Shown piece by piece: positions 18,889 through 26,882 of a DNA stretch of 49,497 nt. Made by a program: the position numbers and the translations under genes. Numbering within the stretch: the stretch's first letter is position 1; each line of letters begins with the position of its first letter. This DNA comes from Minisyncoccota bacterium (GTDB taxonomy: Bacteria > Patescibacteriota > Microgenomatia > UBA1400 > PJMF01): positions 1 to 49,497 of the forward strand of contig VFLK01000013.1 in assembly GCA_009885085.1 (NCBI GenBank), written 5' to 3'. A model generated the notes under the pieces. It was not told the DNA's origin. It saw only the letters and a program-made list of their open reading frames with translations, and did no database searches.

Positions 18889-20350
18889 CTCCTTTATTTC
18901 GTTTTACTAGCACGTATAGTACTAGTATGATCAGGATTAGTACCTTGCCTTGCGCTTTATCCACTTGGTATTTGGTTCCAATTGGAATTTTCTCAGATGA
19001 GGTTTCAGATGAAGTGGTGGAGTTGTCCGTTGTATTCTCTGATGCAACGGAGGTTGTCCCATTCGCTTCTTCTTGTGATTGAGGCTGATTGACTTGATCA
19101 GACAATAAGCTATTCACATCAAAACTCATAGATACGTCGTAGATTGGAATGCTAGAAATTCGTTCTCCTGATGCATTTTTTGCTACCCAGGGAGTGTACG
19201 AACTTCCATTAACGGTCTCAACGGTAATACTGCTGAGACTACCACTGATTTGGAGAGTAATGTCTTGTTCACACTTGTTGTAAAACTTGACATCAGCGCC
19301 TCCAACTTGCGCCGTGGGATCCCGTGTGAGGGGAGTTCCTTTGGGCGCTGTAACAGCGATAGACCAATCTGGACCAGCTTCTGGCACGACATAGTTTCCG
19401 TGATCAGAGGCTGGGGTGACAACGATGCAACCATTAGTGTTCTCACTGGCGAACTTCGCCAGCGTACTAATTGCATCGCAGACGGCCATGCCTTCGTTTA
19501 CCCCTTCGCAGTTTCCTACGCAGTGGTATCCGATGGCTTTGTCATAGCTTCCGCCTCCCATCGCGTTCGCGTAATAGTTCACTCCTTTTTTAAAAACAAA
19601 AGATCCGGAGAAACTATCGAGAGAAGTGGTGGCAGTTTGCTCACTACTTACCATGTACCAGTAATACGCGATGTTATACCGCGCGTCTTGGTCACCATAG
19701 TTTGGGTAGTAATAGGTTGCTGAGGCGACAACTGGTGCCGTCTCACTATTATTTGTGGTGCTACTGCTAGCGCCACAGTAGAGAGCAATGTCGCGGACAT
19801 CGTAACCCCACGCATCCCCTAAGACTGATGTGCCTGGTTCAGACCAAGCGCGATCATCGGGAATGCCACATAAGCCTTTCTCAGTTGTAATAAAGCTTAC
19901 GTGATTGTGAGGAACGGGATTATTTCTGGGCAAGACATTTCCAGTTGTTCCTGGACTCATTAACGCAGCCTGTGGATTAAAACCACTTTTGATCCAGCTG
20001 ACGTCGTTGTTGTCATGCCAAGCAGCGAACACCATGTTGCTGCAGGCACCATTGCCTCGAATAATAATTCCATTCCCACCTCCAGAAAAGCCTTCTCCAT
20101 CTTTTTGTGCAAAAATGACGTTGCCGCCATCTGCAAAGATGGATCTAACTTCACCAGAGTAGGTCATATCTATCCCTGCCCATCCGCCGACCACTAAGTC
20201 GTGCATCCCCAGGACTGTACCTGGGTTTATGAGGGGATCCTGTAAAAGACATCCCGTTGTTTGTGCCTTTGCTTCACTTACTTGTAATCCAGCTCCTAGG
20301 AGGCAAAGTACTCCTAAAAGCAATACGGTCTTTCGCCATTTGTTTGTCAT
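18872..20350 (-). CDS. Secreted/anchored protein with possible degenerate M23 (LytM-like) domain
   Basis: Signal peptide KTVLLLGVLCLLGAGLQVSEAKA; GGWAGIDM...GGGNGIIIRGNG...PVPHNHVSFI; C-terminal TM VLILIILVLYVLVKRNKGDDDDD. Confidence 0.65.
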   Translation of the reverse strand: MTNKWRKTVLLLGVLCLLGAGLQVSEAKAQTTGCLLQDPLINPGTVLGMHDLVVGGWAGIDMTYSGEVRSIFADGGNVIFAQKDGEGFSGGGNGIIIRGNGACSNMVFAAWHDNNDVSWIKSGFNPQAALMSPGTTGNVLPRNNPVPHNHVSFITTEKGLCGIPDDRAWSEPGTSVLGDAWGYDVRDIALYCGASSSTTNNSETAPVVASATYYYPNYGDQDARYNIAYYWYMVSSEQTATTSLDSFSGSFVFKKGVNYYANAMGGGSYDKAIGYHCVGNCEGVNEGMAVCDAISTLAKFASENTNGCIVVTPASDHGNYVVPEAGPDWSIAVTAPKGTPLTRDPTAQVGGADVKFYNKCEQDITLQISGSLSSITVETVNGSSYTPWVAKNASGERISSIPIYDVSMSFDVNSLLSDQVNQPQSQEEANGTTSVASENTTDNSTTSSETSSEKIPIGTKYQVDKAQGKVLILIILVLYVLVKRNKGDDDDD

Positions 20351-20885
20351 GGCGCACCTCCTAGGTGAATAAAGTAGGTGAGGTTTTTTTTAAACGGGGG
20401 AACCTCTCACGAGAACCCGAGAATTTTTGTGATAATACACCACTTTTAAAAAGTGGAAAAAGAATGCTAAAAGAATGCTAATCGTTCATGCAAAACCTAC
20501 TAAGAATAAGAATCAGAATCAAATGAAAATACTAAAAATCATATAGGCTTTTATTGTCGCCAATGAATATTGAATAGTGTTAATCAATTAAATCTTAGAT
20601 AAGCTTTTTATCCTTTTTTGTTGTATTCAATTGTTAATGTGTATAGTTTTAATAATCGGTTTTTTGGCGCGTTGCCAAATAACAGATATATCAAAAAAAT
20701 ACACACCTATTATACCATTATTGAACATAAAAAGAATTTATATGGGTCATTTTATCCAAAATTTGAAATTTATTTATTTTATTTGTTAAGTTTGTGATCT
20801 GTAAATCGAGTATTAGCCCAAATTATTATCTAAAATATTACGATAATTTATCTATTTTGATACTCAAATATATAGTCCAAATTAT

Positions 20886-20920
20886 TAAAAAACCGTCAAA
20901 TTTCTTTGACGGTTTTTATT
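20886..20920 (-). terminator. Intrinsic terminator downstream of rplA
   Basis: AAAAACCGTCAAA-ttTC-TTTGACGGTTTTT; T tract on the minus strand. Confidence 0.85.
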
Positions 20921-20937
20921 CTTATTTAAAATTGACT

Positions 20938-21684
20938 TTATTTAGCCAATTCGAGTTTAATACTTGGACTCATTGTTGCAGAAATTGTTGCTTGGAGCAT
21001 TTGATCCTTTAATCTACCAAGTAAGTACTCAACATTTTCAACTAACTTTTTGTCATTCATTGAAACTTTTCCAATATTTACATGAATAACTGGAGCTTTT
21101 TTCTCTGTTTTAAGATCAAAGCTTCCTTTTTCAAGTTCAGCTTTTTTCTCTTTTGGCTTAGATGTGACAGTACCACTCTTTGGGTTAGGCATTAAGCCTT
21201 TAGGACCCAAGACACGAGCGTATTTTGCTAATTTTGGCATGAAAGCAGGGGTAGTTACTAAAACATCAAAATCAATTGTTCCGGCTGCAATTTTCTCAAT
21301 AACTTCATCGGTAACGATCTCAACTTTAACAGTTTTTCCGGTTGAGTTTGGCAAACTTAATGTTGCAACTTTCCCAGCTTCTCTAACTACGCCATCAAGA
21401 GTGATTGTTCCATCAAAACTTGAATAAGAGAGACTTTTGATTAAAGCAATTGCTTCAGCAACTGGATAATTTTTGGTTTTGTCGACTTTACTACGAATTG
21501 AAACATATTTTTTGCTTCTAATTCTTCTTTTTGCAGTTCCGCCGTAACCGGTTTCTTTAGAGGCTTTTGCTTCAATTAAGCTGTCATCATTCACGACAGC
21601 GTCCATTTGAGCATCTGTTACTTCTTCAACAACTTTTACAGTTGTTTCTTTTGTAGACATGTCTACATTTTTTTTAGTTCCCAT
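20938..21684 (-). CDS. rplA: 50S ribosomal protein L1
   Basis: LGPKGLMPNPKSGTVT, IHVNIGKVSMNDKKLVENV. Confidence 0.96.
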   Translation of the reverse strand: MGTKKNVDMSTKETTVKVVEEVTDAQMDAVVNDDSLIEAKASKETGYGGTAKRRIRSKKYVSIRSKVDKTKNYPVAEAIALIKSLSYSSFDGTITLDGVVREAGKVATLSLPNSTGKTVKVEIVTDEVIEKIAAGTIDFDVLVTTPAFMPKLAKYARVLGPKGLMPNPKSGTVTSKPKEKKAELEKGSFDLKTEKKAPVIHVNIGKVSMNDKKLVENVEYLLGRLKDQMLQATISATMSPSIKLELAK

Positions 21685-21814
21685 ATTTTCTTTCTATCTC
21701 CTTGAAAGTTGTACAAGCCGGGAAGCTTGCGGTCTAATTTTAAAAGAAAAATTCTTTTAGTGAGACCAAACTTTAAGTTTGACGATATTTATTAATACTA
21801 CTTTGAGTCGATGA

Positions 21815-21919
21815 TTCTAATATAATTTGATGTTTGCGTAAACAAGCCTCAGCGAGTTCTGCTTTAGCAGTAAGTACAAGAGCGTAAGCTTGTGTCGCGA
21901 ATATTAAATTATATTAGAA
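21815..21919 (-). promoter_or_regulatory. Large stem-loop element in the rplK-rplA intergenic region
   Basis: TTCTAATATAATTT (21815-21828) pairs with AAATTATATTAGAA (21906-21919); nested ACAAGC/GCTTGT and CTGC-ttta-GCAG. Confidence 0.55.
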
Positions 21920-21924
21920 ATTAT

Positions 21925-22347
21925 CTACTTAACTTCCACGCCCATACTTCGAGCAGCTCCAGCGACTGTTTTCATCGCTGCATCTATATCATTAGTATTT
22001 AGGTCTGGCAGTTTTTTTTCTGCGATTTCTTTTACTTGAGCAGTTGTTAAAGTTCCAACGACTTCTTTACCAGGAGTTTTACTGCCTAATTTAAGTTTTA
22101 ATGTTTGTCTGATCATGGCACTGACTGGAGGAAGTTTTAAAACAAAAGTGAATGATCTATCCGAATAAACTGTGATTTCTGCAGGAATAATTTGTCCTCT
22201 TTGATCTTGAGTTTTTGCGTTGTATTGTTTCAAGAAGTCCATCATATTGATACCTGCTTGACCCAAAATTGGTCCGACTGGAGGAGCTGGAGTAGCACTT
22301 CCTGCTGGAAGATTTAATTTAAGAACACTTGTAATTTTTTTTGCCAT
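21925..22347 (-). CDS. rplK: 50S ribosomal protein L11
   Basis: [36 protein letters not shown]. Confidence 0.97.
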   Translation of the reverse strand: MAKKITSVLKLNLPAGSATPAPPVGPILGQAGINMMDFLKQYNAKTQDQRGQIIPAEITVYSDRSFTFVLKLPPVSAMIRQTLKLKLGSKTPGKEVVGTLTTAQVKEIAEKKLPDLNTNDIDAAMKTVAGAARSMGVEVK

Positions 22348-22395
22348 AATTTTTTTGCGTCGGGTATTTATTATTCCGATTCGCTCTTTCTAATT

Positions 22396-23016
22396 TTAAA
22401 CTTTCTTAACTTGGAGGAAATCCAAAGTAACTGGTGTTTCTCTTCCAAAAATATTGACCAAAACTTCAACTTGACCTTTTTCTTCATCGATCGAGTTAAC
22501 TGTGCCGAGGAAGTCGTTGAAAGGTCCGTCGGTAATACGAACAGCTTCGCCTTCAACGTAGTCTGCTTTATATTGAGCAACTCCTTGGCTCATATATTTC
22601 TTGATTGCGTCAACTTCGTGTCTTGGAAGTGGGGTAGGCTTGTTTCCAATACCAACAAATCCGGTCACGCCTTGAGTTGTTCTAACTGCTAACCATGAAT
22701 TATCGGTTAACTCCATCTGAACAAGCATATATCCTGGGAAAATTTTCTCACTAACAGTCTTTTTTTGACCTCTTTTGATTTGAATTTTTTCTTGAGTTGG
22801 GATCAAAACTGAGATAATTTCACTTGTTAGGTCGAGAGTCTCTGCGCGTTGCTTTAAAGTTTCAGCAACTTTGTTTTCATGACCAGAATATGTGTGAACG
22901 ACATACCATCGAGCCTTTTTATTTTCAGCTGTTGAAATTATCACCAAATTTGGAGTGTCTACTTTGACCTCTTGAATCTCTGGTACTTCTGGTACGATCT
23001 GTGTTTTGTCAGTCAT
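22396..23016 (-). CDS. nusG: Transcription antitermination protein NusG
   Basis: ARWYVVHTYSGHENKVAETLKQRAE, KIFPGYMLVQMELTDNSWLAVRTTQGVTGFVG, VRITDGPFNDFLGTVNSIDEEKGQVEVLVNIFGRETPVTLDFLQVKKV. Confidence 0.97.
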   Translation of the reverse strand: MTDKTQIVPEVPEIQEVKVDTPNLVIISTAENKKARWYVVHTYSGHENKVAETLKQRAETLDLTSEIISVLIPTQEKIQIKRGQKKTVSEKIFPGYMLVQMELTDNSWLAVRTTQGVTGFVGIGNKPTPLPRHEVDAIKKYMSQGVAQYKADYVEGEAVRITDGPFNDFLGTVNSIDEEKGQVEVLVNIFGRETPVTLDFLQVKKV

Positions 23017-23026
23017 AATGTTTTTT

Positions 23027-23206
23027 TTATAAAATACTTGCCATTAGTTTTTGAAAGATAGTATCTAGTAAACCGATATATAGGCCGACCGCTATACTAA
23101 CTCCAATAACAAGCAAAGTCATGTCTTGAGTTTGCTTCTTGCTTGGCCACGTAACTTTTTTAATTTCTCTGATTACTTCTTTTATGTAGGTTGTGACCTT
23201 GAGCAT
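23027..23206 (-). CDS. secE: Preprotein translocase subunit SecE
   Basis: YIKEVIREIKKVTWPSKKQTQDMTLLVIGVSIAVGLYIGLLDTIFQKL; start MLKVTTY preferred over the track start at 23224. Confidence 0.92.
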   Translation of the reverse strand: MLKVTTYIKEVIREIKKVTWPSKKQTQDMTLLVIGVSIAVGLYIGLLDTIFQKLMASIL

Positions 23207-23245
23207 AGGCAAGTATTGTAACAAATAACTTGTTAATTTGAAACA

Positions 23246-24835
23246 CTAACCTTGATTTTGGTTTTTAGGTTGACCGTCAAGCTTTTTCATCAGCTCTTTT
23301 ATTCGTGCGTCTCTGGCTTCTTCTAGTGGGATAAGATTCTCTTTTCCAGACGGAATTACTGAGTTTAGCGATGATTTAAAAACTTTAGTGTGATTAGGAT
23401 CTTGGCTGATAACGTTATGAGTTATTAATCTTTCTGGTTCTTTAATTTTTGGATTTTGAGGTTTTCCACTAAATAATCTAGCAATTAAAAGTATTAATAA
23501 TGACAATGCTAATAGACCAGTGCCAATTAAAATTACCTTTGTTGGTAGACTTTGTTGTTTATCTTTAAGCATTTTTACTAGGAAATCTAAAGCCGTTTCA
23601 TCAACCGGCACTTCTTCATTTAGAACAGTATTTACTCTTGAGTTTAGTTTATCTTGATCAATTGAGTCAAACTTGAGTTCACTGTTAGGAATCATATTGT
23701 CACCCTTTTTAATTGGTTCGACAACTTTTTCAGTGTTTGCACTCTCACTTGCTTCTTTCTCTTCTTCAGTTTTATCGTAAATTATAGAAACTTTCTTTTC
23801 AGTGAAGGCAGAGCAGGTAAGACTACTTGGATTAGTAGCTAGCCTACAAGCAGATTGGTAGCATCTGAAATTGATGGCACAATCTCCGTTACTTGAGCAA
23901 GATTCTCCACAACTTTTAACTGAGACTTCTTTTTCTTTTACAGTTTGATTGGCACAACTGGTGCTTTCTACATTGCTTGGGTTTCTACAGGCATTGTTCC
24001 AGCAACTTAGTCCTTGAGCGCATTCTTTAGAAGTTGCACACCCTACATTGCATTTTTTATTTGGACTGACCACTTCTGGCTTTGAACAGGTAGAACTAGA
24101 TGGGTTTGTTGCTAATCTACATTTATTTTCTGATCCGGTATTAAAGCATCTATAGTTGACAGCGCAATCTGAGTTGGAGTCACAAGACTGATTACATTCT
24201 TTGAGAACTATTTCTTCTTCGTCTTGATCATCTTCTTCATCTTGTATCTCTTTGATATCAAAATCCATAGTTTCAGCCTCCATTAAGTATGCGAGAGAAG
24301 GCGTGACGATGTATGTATTGTCCTCATCGAAGTTAATGGAAATATTACCTTTTGATCTTGGAGTGAATTCAATTTTAATAAAGGTTTCACCATTCAGTTC
24401 TACTTGCTCGCTAGGTTTGCTTTTAACAGCAATTACACTTACCAAATAACCGTCTTCCACTTCTTCAACCTCTACTTGGTCTGCTCGAAGTCCAGATGCA
24501 GCATCAACTGTGACAATTAAATCTTCAATGTCATCATTAATGATGTTAAAAACTACATTTACTTTTCTAATCTTTAAACTTTCGGAGTTTAGGTTGAGAG
24601 CAATCTGAGAAACTTCATCTACATAAAAGACTTTGTCAGGCAGGCTTGTAGAAATTTTTGGCCAAAGGTCTTGATCTTGTGACGCATCACTGCGTAATTC
24701 TTGGGATTCATTAAGTGGCTTTTGTACAAAAATTAAGCCGAGTATGCCAGCAATAACCATCAAAAATCCCACGAAAGGAACTAGCTTATTGATGTTTCCA
24801 GCGAACCTCTTGATTGAATCAGACTTTTTATTCAT
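23246..24835 (-). CDS. Surface protein with cohesin-like N-terminal region and three Cys-rich modules, C-terminal TM
   Basis: CNQSCDSNSDCAVNYRCFNTGSENKCRLATNPSSSTC; CNVGCATSKECAQGLSCWNNACRNPSNVESTSC; CGESCSSNGDCAINFRCYQSACRLATNPSSLTC; TM KVILIGTGLLALSLLILLIARLF. Confidence 0.7.
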   Translation of the reverse strand: MNKKSDSIKRFAGNINKLVPFVGFLMVIAGILGLIFVQKPLNESQELRSDASQDQDLWPKISTSLPDKVFYVDEVSQIALNLNSESLKIRKVNVVFNIINDDIEDLIVTVDAASGLRADQVEVEEVEDGYLVSVIAVKSKPSEQVELNGETFIKIEFTPRSKGNISINFDEDNTYIVTPSLAYLMEAETMDFDIKEIQDEEDDQDEEEIVLKECNQSCDSNSDCAVNYRCFNTGSENKCRLATNPSSSTCSKPEVVSPNKKCNVGCATSKECAQGLSCWNNACRNPSNVESTSCANQTVKEKEVSVKSCGESCSSNGDCAINFRCYQSACRLATNPSSLTCSAFTEKKVSIIYDKTEEEKEASESANTEKVVEPIKKGDNMIPNSELKFDSIDQDKLNSRVNTVLNEEVPVDETALDFLVKMLKDKQQSLPTKVILIGTGLLALSLLILLIARLFSGKPQNPKIKEPERLITHNVISQDPNHTKVFKSSLNSVIPSGKENLIPLEEARDARIKELMKKLDGQPKNQNQG

Positions 24836-24906
24836 TAATTCTCAGTATAAACTATTTTTTTGCAGTAGTAAAAGACTTTATTATGATAAAATGAAATTAG
24901 GAGAAT

Positions 24907-25800
24907 ATGAATATGGAAAAAAAAGTAAGAAAGGCAGTGATTACTGATGCGGGCTTCGCAAGCCGCTATTTGCCAATTACTAAAACAGTGCCTAAAGGAA
25001 TGCTGCCATTGGGGAATAAACCAATTATGCAGTATGTAGTTGAAGAGTGTGTTGAGGCCGGAATTGAAGAAATAATTATCGTGGCAACTGCTGAGGGAAA
25101 ACCAATTTACGAAGATTACTTTAATAATAGTGTAAACAAAATTAAAAAGCAGCTAACTGTAATGGGTAAGGCAGATCGATATGAACCTGTTCAAAAAGTT
25201 TTAGATTTTCCAAAGATAATTGTAATAACTCAGGATGAAACACTTCCATATGGAAATGGTTCTCCAGTGGTTTCAGCTCAAAAGTTTTTGGAAGGCGAGG
25301 AAGCTTTCCTAGTTCTATATAGTGATGATGTAATTTTTGGAAATCCTGGAGATTCAAAAATTATGGTCGATCTTTATGACAAAAATCCTGGTGTTGATGG
25401 AGTAATTATGGCTCAGGAGGTTACGGCGGAAGAAGTTGAAAAATATGGAATTATTGCTTTTAAAGAAGGATCTGAGACTGATTTAGATAATATAGTAGAA
25501 AAACCAGAACTCGGAACCGAACCATCTAGATTGGCTTCATATGGAAGATATTTATTAACATCTGATATTTTTGAGCATCTAAATAGTTCCAACACAGGTA
25601 AAGACAACGAGCTTTGGACAGTTGACGCAATTACAAAAATTGCTAGAAAAGGAAAAGTAATAGTTGGAAAAAGTAATGCTACTTGGCTTACGACTGGAGA
25701 CCCAGAGAACTATTTCAGAGCCCATATGAGATTTATAATTGAGCACGAGAATTACGGAAATAAACTTGAAACATGGATACAGGAGTTTAGAAAAGAGTAG
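24907..25800 (+). CDS. galU: UTP-glucose-1-phosphate uridylyltransferase
   Basis: KAVITDAGFASRYLPITKTVPKGMLPLGNKPIMQYVVEECVEAGIEEIIIV. Confidence 0.92.
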   Translation: MNMEKKVRKAVITDAGFASRYLPITKTVPKGMLPLGNKPIMQYVVEECVEAGIEEIIIVATAEGKPIYEDYFNNSVNKIKKQLTVMGKADRYEPVQKVLDFPKIIVITQDETLPYGNGSPVVSAQKFLEGEEAFLVLYSDDVIFGNPGDSKIMVDLYDKNPGVDGVIMAQEVTAEEVEKYGIIAFKEGSETDLDNIVEKPELGTEPSRLASYGRYLLTSDIFEHLNSSNTGKDNELWTVDAITKIARKGKVIVGKSNATWLTTGDPENYFRAHMRFIIEHENYGNKLETWIQEFRKE

Positions 25801-25803
25801 CTC

Positions 25804-25965
25804 TTTAACAGTCGAGTGTGAAGGAGACGTAACATATTTTTCCTGAACGATTTTTATGAAGGGTTCATGGATTATCTACTAGCATCGCGGTGTTAGCAGT
25901 ATCCTACCCACCTGCTTTCTGCGGGAAAACTCGCCTCCTTCACGCTCGGCTGTTAAATTTTTTTT
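25804..25965 (+). ncRNA. Candidate structured ncRNA (unassigned) with intrinsic-terminator closing stem
   Basis: TTTAACAGTCGAGTGTGAAGGAG (25804-25826) pairs over 23 bp (2 G-U) with CTCCTTCACGCTCGGCTGTTAAA (25935-25957), then a T tract; three internal hairpins. Confidence 0.65.
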
Positions 25966-26037
25966 GCTAATGCTAATGATTTTAAGATTGTTTAATGATA
26001 AAATTCCTATCTGTGTAGATTAGTATTATAGTGAGCT

Positions 26038-26109
26038 GCCCAGGTAGTTCAGTGGCAGAACGCTTTCTTGGTAAGAAAGAGGTCGAGGGTCCGATTCCCT
26101 CCCTGGGCT
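26038..26109 (+). tRNA. tRNA-Thr(GGU)
   Basis: GCCCAGG/CCTGGGC acceptor; anticodon loop TTGGTAA; GGTCCGATTCC T-arm region. Confidence 0.95.
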
Positions 26110-26176
26110 CACAACTGATATAATATACACAAGGCAAGTGCTAAGGAATATTCCAAGGCAAAATAGTTGCCACCAC

Positions 26177-26259
26177 GCCAGGTTACCCAAGTGGTCAACG
26201 GGGGCAGACTGTAAATCTGCTGACGTACGTCTTCAGAGGTTCGAATCCTTTACCTGGCA
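26177..26259 (+). tRNA. tRNA-Tyr(GUA)
   Basis: GCCAGGT/ACCTGGC acceptor; anticodon stem GCAGA-CTGTAAA-TCTGC; long variable arm; GGTTCGAATCC. Confidence 0.95.
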
Positions 26260-26271
26260 CAAGTGTGAATC

Positions 26272-26358
26272 TACGCAAAAAATGTTGAGTACTAAATTGC
26301 GCTAAAAAATGTAAAGCACTGGCTAGCGCCAAAAAATGTGGAGTACAAACTAGCGATA
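26272..26358 (+). repeat. Degenerate 27-bp tandem repeat, three units plus partial fourth, between tRNA-Tyr and tRNA-Thr(UGU)
   Basis: Units start at 26272, 26299, 26326 and 26353: TACGCAAAAAATGTTGAGTACTAAATT / GCGCTAAAAAATGTAAAGCACTGGCTA / GCGCCAAAAAATGTGGAGTACAAACTA / GCGATAAAAT. Confidence 0.7.
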
Positions 26359-26374
26359 AAATAAAAAAATGAGT

Positions 26375-26447
26375 GCCACCTTAGCTCAGTTGGTAGAGCA
26401 ACGGTTTTGTAAACCGTAGGTCCAGAGTTCGAATCTCTGAGGTCGCT
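26375..26447 (+). tRNA. tRNA-Thr(UGU)
   Basis: Anticodon stem ACGGT-TTTGTAA-ACCGT; GGTCCAGAGTTCGAATCTCTG; acceptor GCCACCT/AGGTCGC with one mismatch. Confidence 0.92.
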
Positions 26448-26491
26448 CAAGGTGAATTTCGCAGGAAGAGAGGTTGGTCTGGGCCATTGCA

Positions 26492-26517
26492 AAGCAAGAG
26501 AAGGTGCCCTGGGGTAC
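26492..26517 (+). repeat. Dispersed repeat copy A (AAGCAAGAGAAGGTGCCCTGGGGTAC)
   Basis: 26-bp match to the reverse complement of 28893-28918; diverged copy at 26543-26565. Confidence 0.75.
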
Positions 26518-26633
26518 AAGGTGAAGAAGGTGAATGGCCATAGCCAGAGAAGGTGCTCTGGGGTATAATGCGACTCTGTTTAATTTTATATTAAAAACAA
26601 GTACCCAACTGGGTCCGAGTAGAAGAAGTAAAT

Positions 26634-26837
26634 ATGGCAAAAAAAAGTAAAGGCCCAAGACAAATTGTTGGATTAAAGTGTAGTGTTTGTAATGCTTTCG
26701 GTTATGTTACCGAATTCAATAAAAATAACGAGCAACTTAAAAAGCAGACTTCAAACGAGTCTACATTTCCATTAAGTAAATACTGTAAAGTTTGTCGCAA
26801 GCACACAGATCATAAACAGTCTAAAAAACTTAAATAA
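26634..26837 (+). CDS. rpmG: 50S ribosomal protein L33
   Basis: MAKKSKGPRQIVGLKCSVCNAFGYVTEFNKN...LSKYCKVCRKHTDHKQSKKLK. Confidence 0.88.
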   Translation: MAKKSKGPRQIVGLKCSVCNAFGYVTEFNKNNEQLKKQTSNESTFPLSKYCKVCRKHTDHKQSKKLK

Positions 26838-26882
26838 TTTCACATAACTTAATATTTATTATAGTGCAATTTTTTGTGCGAA

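Noticed and set aside
12477-19723. Many plus-strand ORFs of 60-157 aa across the envelope operon (e.g. 19250-19723, 15689-16060, 18218-18556)
   Set aside because: All are antisense to longer minus-strand ORFs with signal peptides/TMs and Shine-Dalgarno sites; likely by-products of the higher GC content there.
25804-25965. Assignment as 6S, SRP or tmRNA
   Set aside because: Size and long closing stem are 6S-like, but I cannot confirm conserved 6S elements; the SRP apical GGAAGG/AGCAGC motif and tmRNA tRNA-like domain are absent. Left unassigned.
26272-26358. CRISPR array
   Set aside because: Units are contiguous 27-mers without unique spacers and there are no cas genes in the window.
26386-26658. 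Reverse-strand ORF MGLYFFLPYLLLLL...RFELWTYGLQNRCSTN
   Set aside because: It is antisense to tRNA-Thr(UGU) and the dispersed repeats; 'RFELWTYGLQNR'-type peptides are a familiar artefact of tRNA antisense translation. The same applies to 26292-26519.
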